Part shown: piece after piece, positions 32,013-36,782 of the stretch | Position numbering within the stretch: position 1 is the first letter of the stretch | Layout: the number at the start of each line of letters is the position of its first letter | From: Stappia sp. | GTDB taxonomy: Bacteria; Pseudomonadota; Alphaproteobacteria; Rhizobiales; Stappiaceae | Direction of reading: 5' to 3' | NCBI GenBank assembly: GCA_002722295.1 | Contig: PBLF01000019.1 | Span: 1 to 36,782, forward strand | DNA length: 36,782 bases | The notes under the pieces: generated by a model | Databases searched by the model: none | What the model was told of the DNA's origin: nothing | What the model saw: only the letters and a program-made list of their open reading frames with translations | Made by a program: the position numbers and the translations under genes

Positions 32013-32569
32013 GCCTCCGCCCTCCGCTCGGCAGCCTCGCGCGGCCGGTAAACCCTCGCGTGGCACTCGGCGCACCAGGCGGAGCCGGGCCGGGCCGGTG
32101 CTCCGCAGACGAACATGCGCTCGGGAGCCGGGCGCTCGCGCGCGCTCCACAGAGGGCGCGGACACTGGTCGGCGCGACGCGTCACCAGCGTCACCGGCCC
32201 GCGCAGCGCGGCATCCTGCACCGCACGCGGTGCCACGGGCAGCGGCACCACCGCACCCCATGAGGGCACAGGCGCCACACCCGCCACAGGAGCAAGGCTC
32301 ACACCCCGCGCGGGCTCCACCTCCTCACGCGGCGCGGGCGACGGCGCCACGACGACGGACCCACTCGCCCGGCGCTGACGCCGTGGCGCCAGTCCCAGCG
32401 CGCGGGAGCGCGCCCGCACGGTGCTGACGCTGATGACCCGGCCGACGACGGGCGCCAGCGCCCGCGCGATGTCGGCAATGGCGATGGGAGACGGCCACAG
32501 CCGCCGCACCAGAGCATCGGCCTCGGCACTCCACGCGATGTTCTCCCGGCGACAGGGACCCACGCTCAT
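32009..32569 (-). CDS. GcrA-like protein
   Basis: A 186-residue protein resembling the alphaproteobacterial cell-cycle regulator GcrA. The N-terminal homeodomain-like part contains IAWSAEADALVRRLW followed by ADIARAL and an STVRARSRALGL helix. The C-terminal part holds a cysteine pair and the pattern MFVCGAPARPGSAWC and CHARVYRP (about 150-175) that parallels FCG...YC..H..AY.P of GcrA. GcrA binds RNA polymerase and controls promoters sensitive to GANTC methylation. The linker is proline- and valine-rich. Start at ATGA junction with the CII-like gene. It might redirect host transcription. Confidence 0.7.
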   Translation of the reverse strand: MSVGPCRRENIAWSAEADALVRRLWPSPIAIADIARALAPVVGRVISVSTVRARSRALGLAPRRQRRASGSVVVAPSPAPREEVEPARGVSLAPVAGVAPVPSWGAVVPLPVAPRAVQDAALRGPVTLVTRRADQCPRPLWSARERPAPERMFVCGAPARPGSAWCAECHARVYRPREAAERRAEA

Positions 32570-33027
32570 GGCAGCACCTCCCGCAGCAGGCGCGCGCCCG
32601 CAGCCCACCGGCGCTTCAGCGCCGCGCGCTTGAGCGCGGCGAGATTCCGCTCCAGGTCGCCGATATGCTCCAGGTCCTCGTCCGACACGTCACCGTCCGC
32701 GAGGTCGGAAACCGTCTGGCCAAGCGCCGCCATGGTGTCGGAGATGGACACCTCGTCGGGATCGATGGGCACCAGCCGGCACCCGGCCTGATGCGCCAGC
32801 CATTCGGCGACGGCGGTGACGCCGAACCGCCGGGCGATCTCCCCCGCCCGCTCCGCGCTGATGCCGTCCCGCAAGTCCGGGTCCATCCAGCGATAGACGG
32901 ACCCGAGGTTGACGCCGAACAGATCGGCGATGAGCCGCACGCCCGAGTCACCGGTGCACCGGGTGATCTCGTCGACGTCCCGCCGGAGCGCGGACTCGAG
33001 CGTGAAAATGTCAGGCCGTTTGGTCAT
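32566..33027 (-). CDS. CII-like phage regulatory protein (CP76 family)
   Basis: A 153-residue protein resembling the phage regulatory CII/CP76 group. The N-terminal half holds RLIADLFGVNLGSVYRWMDP (about 31-50), a helix-turn-helix region, and ERAGEIARRFGVTAVAEWLAHQAG. The C-terminal half is acidic and helical. CII activates lysogeny promoters in lambdoid phages. The ATG at 33027 has GGGAGG seven bases upstream. It leads the long overlapping operon that runs to 24474. Confidence 0.72.
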   Translation of the reverse strand: MTKRPDIFTLESALRRDVDEITRCTGDSGVRLIADLFGVNLGSVYRWMDPDLRDGISAERAGEIARRFGVTAVAEWLAHQAGCRLVPIDPDEVSISDTMAALGQTVSDLADGDVSDEDLEHIGDLERNLAALKRAALKRRWAAGARLLREVLP

Positions 33028-33338
33028 GCGGCAACCTCCCGTTGCGTCATGGGAAAACCCGGTTGCGTTTCGCGGTGCACACCACCGCATGAAATGGAAT
33101 GGTGTCCCTGTCGCCCCGCCAGGCGACGCGCCGGCGCGGGCCATGCCGCACCGCCTCGCGGCCCGCCCGCGCCGGCATCCGCCACACCGCCCGCAGAAAG
33201 TCCGGCCCGCGCACGAAGGCGCGGGCCGGCAGGTGCGGCCGGCGGGCGACCGTCCAGGGGGGCCGGGGAAGCGATGGACGGGGAATGAACGGTTGTGCTG
33301 AAATCACCCCTGCAATTCAGGGCAGGGAGGACAATGAG
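33028..33338. promoter_or_regulatory. Divergent intergenic region with 11-bp hairpin
   Basis: No gene is seen in these 311 bases, which separate the leftward CII-like gene from the rightward WYL/TerB gene. They hold a perfect 11-bp stem (33202-33212 with 33219-33229, CCGGCCCGCGC arms, 6-base loop) without a T run, a CTGAA/TTCAG inverted repeat (33298-33302 with 33316-33320), and the GGGAGG binding site of the WYL gene (33325-33330). The hairpin is downstream of cro and upstream of cII on the minus strand, the place of lambda tR1. Confidence 0.5.
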
Positions 33339-34133
33339 ATGGGCATGGCCATGCGTCTGGCACGATGGCTGCTCGGCTTTCCTGAGCGGCGTCCGAACCC
33401 GTACGTGCCGAAAGTCACGGTCGAGTTCACGGAAACATGGACCGATGAACCGCCAATCGAGATTACGGAGGGCGTCACGATCATGATTGAGTACCGCGAC
33501 GGCGCCGGCACCTGGTCGCGCCGCCCGGTGACAATCACCGGGCTCAACATAGAAATCGACACCACCTATCTCGAGACCTGGTGCCACATGCGCGAGGACG
33601 AAAGAACGTTTCGTGTCGACAGGATCGAAAGCATCGTCGACGAGGCCGGAGAGGTCCACGAGGACGCGCCACGCTATCTGGAAGAGCGCCTCGGACTTCC
33701 GCCTGGCACAATCATCCTCCCTCGCTCCAGGGCACGCCATGGCAGATCTCGCGAGGACGCATGGGCCCTGCTTCGCCGCAATGTGCGCCCGCAAGCGATC
33801 CTCTTTGCCGCACTGGCCCGGGCCAGCGGTGTCATGCGGCCCGAGGAGGTCGCCTTCGCCCTCGCCCATTGCGTTGAAATCGCCGAGGCGCGAGGCCTGC
33901 TGTTTGGCGACGACGAGATCGAAAAGCTTGAGGCCTACATTCGCCGCGAGCGACCGGATGCCGTCAGGATAGAGACGGCAATCGAGGGAATGCTCGTCTG
34001 CACCCCGGCGGAAATCCATGGTTTTCTCGACGCCGCCCTTGACTTGATCCGCGCGGACGGACGCCGCGCACCGCAGGAGGTCGCCCTCCTCAACCGCATC
34101 GCCCGCGATCTCACGGGAAAGCCTGTTGCATGA
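33339..34133 (+). CDS. WYL-like plus TerB-like two-domain protein
   Basis: A 264-residue protein. Residues about 40-105 follow the WYL pattern: beta-strands (VTIMIEYRDGAGTWSRRPVT), LETWCHMREDERTFRVDRI (here the W-containing strand, the conserved RxFRxDRI end) and IVDEAGEV. Residues about 150-258 resemble the helical TerB fold, with ALDLIRADGRRAPQEVALL near the end. WYL domains sense nucleic-acid ligands and control several defence systems; TerB folds are linked to stress and membrane-associated defences. The gene runs opposite to cro and cII between them. The start at 33339 has GGGAGG eight bases upstream. The minus-strand frame over it is a shadow. Confidence 0.72.
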   Translation: MGMAMRLARWLLGFPERRPNPYVPKVTVEFTETWTDEPPIEITEGVTIMIEYRDGAGTWSRRPVTITGLNIEIDTTYLETWCHMREDERTFRVDRIESIVDEAGEVHEDAPRYLEERLGLPPGTIILPRSRARHGRSREDAWALLRRNVRPQAILFAALARASGVMRPEEVAFALAHCVEIAEARGLLFGDDEIEKLEAYIRRERPDAVRIETAIEGMLVCTPAEIHGFLDAALDLIRADGRRAPQEVALLNRIARDLTGKPVA

Positions 34134-34138
34134 GGCAC

Positions 34139-34354
34139 TCATGACGCGACCTCGACTTCGACAATCAGGAGATCAGCGTGCCTGACCGCTCCAGACGTCG
34201 CCTCGACGATCGCCGCGCGATACTTCGGACGAGGCTCGGCAACCCGGCGCTCCCATTTCGAGACCATCCCCTTGGTTGCACCAACACGTGCCGCAAACGC
34301 CTCGAGCGTGAGACCGTGCCGTTCGCGATAGAGGGTCAGAGGGTGCTTTGTCAT
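34139..34354 (-). CDS. Cro-like HTH protein
   Basis: A 71-residue DNA-binding protein: RERHGLTLEAFAARVGATKG then MVSKWERRVAEPRPKYR spells an HTH (about 15-36). It is divergent from the repressor gene and is the first gene leftwards, as cro is in lambda. The start at 34354 has no binding site and sits seven bases after the predicted -10, so the message may be leaderless. Expected role: shut off repressor expression and early genes. Confidence 0.75.
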   Translation of the reverse strand: MTKHPLTLYRERHGLTLEAFAARVGATKGMVSKWERRVAEPRPKYRAAIVEATSGAVRHADLLIVEVEVAS

Positions 34355-34361
34355 GGCACTA

Positions 34362-34390
34362 AGTTTCTATAATGGAAACATCATCGTCAA
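34362..34390 (-). promoter_or_regulatory. Promoter of the cro operon (PR-like)
   Basis: TTGACG (34390-34385) and GAAACT (34367-34362) are 17 bases apart on the minus strand. The spacer and -10 are covered by operator 34363-34379. The arrangement is nearly base-for-base the same as the promoter at 35230-35258, which supports both. Confidence 0.6.
34363..34379. promoter_or_regulatory. Operator copy 1
   Basis: GTTTCTATAATGGAAAC, a 17-bp inverted repeat (GTTTC...GAAAC). On the minus strand it reads GTTTCCATTATAGAAAC, differing by one base from copy 4 at 35241. Located over the cro promoter. Confidence 0.72.
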
Positions 34391-34407
34391 GCACAATGCG
34401 CTCTGCG

Positions 34408-34424
34408 GTTTCCATTTCGGATAA
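34408..34424. promoter_or_regulatory. Operator copy 2 (degenerate)
   Basis: GTTTCCATTTCGGATAA: left arm intact, right arm 3 of 5 matches to GAAAC. Its centre (34416) is 43 bases before the repressor ATG at 34459, a position from which lambda CI activates its own promoter. Confidence 0.5.
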
Positions 34425-34446
34425 CGCCTTGATTTTGCGGCGGTGC

Positions 34447-34452
34447 GATAAT
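34447..34452 (+). promoter_or_regulatory. -10 element of the repressor promoter (PRM-like)
   Basis: GATAAT lies six bases before the repressor ATG and there is no good -35 at 16-18 bases upstream. This fits an activator-dependent promoter that produces a leaderless message, as does lambda PRM. No Shine-Dalgarno sequence precedes the ATG. Confidence 0.45.
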
Positions 34453-34458
34453 CCGCGC

Positions 34459-34797
34459 ATGCCGACGCGCATCCACCATACCAATCACCGCCGACCCGCT
34501 CACGTGTACCTGCGTGAGTGGCTGGAGTACCGCGCCCTGACTGCGGAACAGCTCGCCGGACGCCTGGAGACCAGCAAGAGTGTCGTCTCCAAGCTGCTGA
34601 ACGGGAGGCAGCGGTACAATCAGGATTGGCTGGAACGCATTGCCTACGCATTGAACTGCGAGGTTCCCGACCTCTACCGGGACCCGACCGCCCCGACGAG
34701 ACAGGAACTTCTGGACCGCGCAACGCCGGAACAGCTAAAACAGATCATCGACTTTGCAGATTATCTGATCAACAAGACTGGATCGTCCGACAAATAG
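34459..34797 (+). CDS. CI-like repressor, single domain
   Basis: A 112-residue HTH protein. The XRE fold is VYLREWLEYRALTAEQLAGR then LETSKSVVSKLLNGRQRYNQ (about 16-55), followed by LERIAYALNCEVPDLYRDP, and a short helical tail (RATPEQLKQIIDFADYLI). It lacks the LexA-like self-cleaving domain of lambda CI, so induction by RecA cleavage cannot work in the usual way. It is divergent from cro and would bind the four operators. The start at 34459 was preferred over the upstream ATG at 34372, which lies inside operator 1. Confidence 0.72.
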   Translation: MPTRIHHTNHRRPAHVYLREWLEYRALTAEQLAGRLETSKSVVSKLLNGRQRYNQDWLERIAYALNCEVPDLYRDPTAPTRQELLDRATPEQLKQIIDFADYLINKTGSSDK

Positions 34798-34814
34798 CCC
34801 CTATTGGAGGCATC

Positions 34815-35156
34815 ATGTTTTTGATTGTTTACTTGATCTTTTGCCTTGTGATTGCCGCCATCGCCACCTCGCGTGGCCGAACTGGCATTGGATGGTTCTT
34901 TATTGCCATCCTCATTTCGCCGCTGATCTCAATTATTATTCTCCTCGTCCTGCCAGAGGCCGGCGTCCCGGCCGCGCATCGCGTGACACAAAACAGCGAC
35001 CCGCAGAAACGCTGCCTCTACTGCAAGGAACTGATCAACGCAGAGGCCATCAAGTGCCGCTTCTGCGGCAGCGATCTGACCAGCGACGAGAACGGCATCA
35101 GCGTCACCCCGCCCAGCGGTGGACCTCGGATCAGCCCTCCCCGTCACGGCGACTGA
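34815..35156 (+). CDS. Membrane protein with C-terminal zinc ribbon, next to the repressor
   Basis: A 113-residue protein. Two hydrophobic helices (about 2-17 and 26-47, FLIVYLIFCLVIAAIA and WFFIAILISPLISIIILLVL) are followed by a zinc ribbon with CLYCKEL and IKCRFCGSDL (two CxxC pairs, about 67-84), and a short proline/serine tail. GGAGG lies four bases before the ATG. It follows the repressor 17 bases later, so it is probably expressed during lysogeny. Immunity-linked membrane proteins often block superinfection; that role is inferred, not shown. Confidence 0.7.
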   Translation: MFLIVYLIFCLVIAAIATSRGRTGIGWFFIAILISPLISIIILLVLPEAGVPAAHRVTQNSDPQKRCLYCKELINAEAIKCRFCGSDLTSDENGISVTPPSGGPRISPPRHGD

Positions 35157-35205
35157 CACCCGGAAACCTAGCCGCAAACTCGCAACCATTTGTCCTATAA
35201 TTGAA

Positions 35206-35222
35206 GTTTCTATTTAGGAAAC
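35206..35222. promoter_or_regulatory. Operator copy 3
   Basis: GTTTCTATTTAGGAAAC, with intact arms GTTTC and GAAAC, eight bases upstream of the -35 of the rightward early promoter. Confidence 0.7.
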
Positions 35223-35229
35223 TTCCTGC

Positions 35230-35258
35230 TTGACAGCGAGGTTTCCATTACAGAAACT
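35230..35258 (+). promoter_or_regulatory. Rightward early promoter (PL-like)
   Basis: TTGACA (35230-35235) and GAAACT (35253-35258), 17 bases apart. Operator copy 4 covers the spacer and -10. Shares its whole layout with the cro promoter. It would drive the operon starting at 35289. Confidence 0.62.
35241..35257. promoter_or_regulatory. Operator copy 4
   Basis: GTTTCCATTACAGAAAC, one base different from the reverse complement of copy 1, with perfect arms. Centre-to-centre distance to copy 3 is 35 bp. Confidence 0.72.
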
Positions 35259-35288
35259 TCACCCCATCACACCCAGATGGGGGACGCC

Positions 35289-35603
35289 ATGTCATCGACA
35301 TCCATCAACTCGCTGATGCCTGAGAAAACGGTAGCCACTGCTCTCGCCGGCATCCGCGCGTGGGACAGGACGGCCGGAACGCGCCCGCTGCTGTCTGAGC
35401 AGATCGCGCTCGTGCGGGATGAGCCAACCACATGGTCACGTACGCACGCGTGGCCGTCCGTACGGAGTGCAATGATATCGCTCGGGTTGGCACGCAACGT
35501 CGAGCCGGTTCAACTGGGCCGCGAGGTTATCGAAGCCACTGAAATCACTCCGCTCGGTCGCGCGGTGCGCTCCGCTCTCACTACGTTGGGGAGCGATCAG
35601 TGA
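35289..35603 (+). CDS. Hypothetical protein, first gene of the rightward early operon
   Basis: A 104-residue protein of unknown family with a helical, Ala/Leu-rich core (TVATALAGIRAWD, then RSAMISLGLARN). GGGGGAC lies just before the ATG at 35289; the ATG at 35277 is an alternative (108 residues). It is the first gene after the promoter with two operators, so it is an immediate early gene. Position is where lambda N lies, but it lacks the arginine-rich motif typical of N. Confidence 0.6.
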   Translation: MSSTSINSLMPEKTVATALAGIRAWDRTAGTRPLLSEQIALVRDEPTTWSRTHAWPSVRSAMISLGLARNVEPVQLGREVIEATEITPLGRAVRSALTTLGSDQ

Positions 35604-35953
35604 CCAACATCCTCGACCGCATGGCGGACACCCTGCGCACGGGCGCCGAGGCGCGCGGCTGGGTCGACCTCGCCGACCTGCTGCAGTCCGGGTTTTCCCA
35701 TGAGGACATCCAGCGCCACGGCCCTCAGGCCGCGCTCATGGTGTGGTCGCCGGAGGAGCAGACCCGGGCGCTCGCCCGCCACCTGGACGACCCGTCGCTC
35801 CTGTCGCTGCTGACCCGCGCCGCAGTCGAGGCACACCGCGTCGTCGCCCGCGCCCCGCGCGAGGCGATCCGCAACGCGCCGGCCGCACTCCTGCTCGTCG
35901 CCGGGCTCGCGTGGCCCGTGGCGATGATCGCCCGCCACACCGGCTGGATGTGA
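35600..35953 (+). CDS. Hypothetical protein with C-terminal membrane helix
   Basis: A 117-residue protein. The first 90 residues are helical and charged; a hydrophobic segment (APAALLLVAGLAWPVAMIA) lies near the C terminus. GTG start overlapping the upstream stop (GTGA). No family recognised. Confidence 0.6.
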   Translation: MTNILDRMADTLRTGAEARGWVDLADLLQSGFSHEDIQRHGPQAALMVWSPEEQTRALARHLDDPSLLSLLTRAAVEAHRVVARAPREAIRNAPAALLLVAGLAWPVAMIARHTGWM

Positions 35954-35966
35954 GGGGCGGCCGCAC

Positions 35967-36152
35967 ATGACCACCCTCGACACCCTGTTGATCGTCGTTT
36001 GCGCCGTGTTTGTCGCCCTGTTGTTCGCCGGCGTGGCGCTGTTCCTCGGCGCCGTCGCGAGCCTCGCCATGGGCCTGCGCCAGCAGCACGAGGACGAGAC
36101 CGACCTGACACCGTGGCAGGGCCCCAGGCGCCCGCCGGACGAGGAGGATTGA
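35967..36152 (+). CDS. Small single-span membrane protein
   Basis: A 61-residue protein consisting of one long hydrophobic helix (TLLIVVCAVFVALLFAGV followed by ALFLGAVASLAM) and a charged tail (GLRQQHEDETDL, ending in acidic residues). GAGGGG lies upstream of the ATG. Function unknown; another tiny membrane protein of the early region. Confidence 0.6.
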   Translation: MTTLDTLLIVVCAVFVALLFAGVALFLGAVASLAMGLRQQHEDETDLTPWQGPRRPPDEED

Positions 36153-36156
36153 GACG

Positions 36157-36405
36157 ATGAATAGCCGCTGGCCAATCCACCCGTGCGCCTGCGCATTCGC
36201 CAAGACGGTCGACGATCGCAACCCGCGCAATTTCCCGCGCGTCGGCATGGTCGACAACGTTCTCTATCGCGGCTCGTGGATCATCCGCCACAGCCTGACA
36301 GGGCAGGAAGCCGTCATCCGCCGCCCGGGCGGCGGGCCACTGCACGCCGAGGCCGACGATTGCTGTTTTGACTGGTTCGCCAACGATCAGGACACACCCT
36401 CATGA
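36157..36405 (+). CDS. Hypothetical protein
   Basis: An 82-residue protein with a possible metal-binding set of cysteines (CAC near residue 10, CC near residue 68) and a central strand-rich part (VLYRGSWIIRH, EAVIRRPGGG). GGAGGA is found upstream. No family recognised. Confidence 0.55.
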   Translation: MNSRWPIHPCACAFAKTVDDRNPRNFPRVGMVDNVLYRGSWIIRHSLTGQEAVIRRPGGGPLHAEADDCCFDWFANDQDTPS

Positions 36406-36644
36406 CGCTGCTTGGCCCCGTCGCCGGCCGGCCCGGCTTTTTCGACATCGCCATGGTGGAGCACAAGCGCACGCGCGATGCCGTCCGCGTGAGCGTGGCG
36501 GGTGACGAGCGCCGCGCCATGTGGCTCCCGCTCTCGCAGGTCCGCGTGCACACCCGCGAGACGAACGACCTCATTCTCGGCGGCGGCGCACCCGTCGTCG
36601 TCACCGCACCTGAATGGCTCGCCCGCGAACGCGGGCTGATGTGA
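36402..36644 (+). CDS. Hypothetical protein
   Basis: An 80-residue protein, beta-rich at first ([26 protein letters not shown]) and ending in a short helix ([12 protein letters not shown]). Overlaps the previous gene by ATGA. It directly precedes the GapR-like gene. Not recognised. Confidence 0.55.
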   Translation: MTLLGPVAGRPGFFDIAMVEHKRTRDAVRVSVAGDERRAMWLPLSQVRVHTRETNDLILGGGAPVVVTAPEWLARERGLM

Positions 36645-36657
36645 GGAGAGAGAGACC

Positions 36658-36782
36658 ATGACCACCACACCTGGCAACGTCGCCGGCGACCAACTCCGCG
36701 CCTTCATCGAGCGCGTCGAACGGCTGGAGGAGGAGAAGAAAAGCCTCTCCGACGACATCGCCGCCGTCTATGCCGAGGCCAA
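36658..36782 (+). CDS. GapR-like (DUF2312) nucleoid protein, 5' part
   Basis: The first 41 codons of a protein beginning [16 protein letters not shown], with the coiled-coil [18 protein letters not shown] and VYAEA following. This is the characteristic N-terminal part of DUF2312/GapR, a protein that encircles overtwisted DNA and supports replication and transcription in Alphaproteobacteria. GAGGAGAG precedes the ATG. The remainder is outside the window, so the DNA-binding C-terminal part cannot be checked. Confidence 0.8.
   Translation, partial: MTTTPGNVAGDQLRAFIERVERLEEEKKSLSDDIAAVYAEA

Noticed and set aside
33024..34142. 372-residue open frame on the minus strand between cro and cII
   Set aside because: It is antisense to the WYL/TerB gene, which has a good binding site, recognisable domain patterns and natural codon use. 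The minus-strand translation is rich in Arg, Cys and Asp with no domain pattern.
34372..34458. Longer repressor starting at ATG 34372
   Set aside because: That start lies inside operator 1 and adds low-complexity residues; the -10 at 34447 and the HTH layout favour 34459.
35191..35201. TATAAT at 35196-35201 as a rightward promoter -10
   Set aside because: There is no -35 at a suitable distance, whereas TTGACA at 35230 has an operator-covered -10 identical in layout to the cro promoter.

Overview
The window is most of a lambda-type temperate siphovirus prophage in a GC-rich alphaproteobacterium. The host class is inferred from phage-borne relatives of proteins found in Alphaproteobacteria (GcrA-like, GapR/DUF2312-like), from the tail and lysis families, and from a partial tRNA-Pro at base 1. 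No integrase is visible. The right end of the prophage lies beyond base 36782, and the left end probably falls somewhere in bases 83-2000.

Layout, left to right. Bases 1-82 are host-like: the 5' half of a tRNA-Pro and its promoter, pointing left. Bases 236-1937 hold a small zinc-ribbon-like protein and a two-gene module ending in a PIN-domain nuclease, which looks like cargo or host flank. A strong bidirectional terminator (1966-2000) separates these from the phage. From 34354 down to 2020 nearly everything is on the minus strand. In the direction of transcription the order is: cro-like gene; CII-like regulator; a compact early operon (GcrA-like, small membrane proteins, ASCH-like, XRE, adenine/cytosine-N4-type methyltransferase, large C5 cytosine methyltransferase, DnaA domain IV protein, winged-helix replication initiator with an iteron origin inside its gene, and a protein in the lambda Q position); a terminator; packaging and head genes; tail genes including a programmed frameshift; tail fibre; and the lysis cassette.

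The immunity region (33028-35290) is organised like that of lambda. A short repressor (plus strand) and a Cro-like protein (minus strand) are divergent. Two copies of a 17-bp operator lie between them and two more at 35206-35257, in front of a second early operon running right. The promoter driving cro and the promoter at 35230 are almost identical, each with an operator over the spacer and -10. A WYL/TerB-like gene sits in the opposite orientation between cro and cII. A membrane zinc-ribbon gene follows the repressor. The right operon (35289 to the window end) carries small unknown proteins and then a GapR-like gene cut by the window edge.

The best-supported discoveries are: a -1 frameshift signal (slippery heptamer, 6-nt spacer, 9-bp stem) joining tail chaperones G and GT; an origin of replication inside the initiator gene; a C5 methyltransferase with about seven tandem repeats of roughly 35 residues; four shared operators with twin promoters; and a set of proteins resembling host cell-cycle factors (DnaA domain IV, GcrA, GapR, DNA methyltransferases) within one phage. 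All family calls come from reading the sequence; no database search was run.
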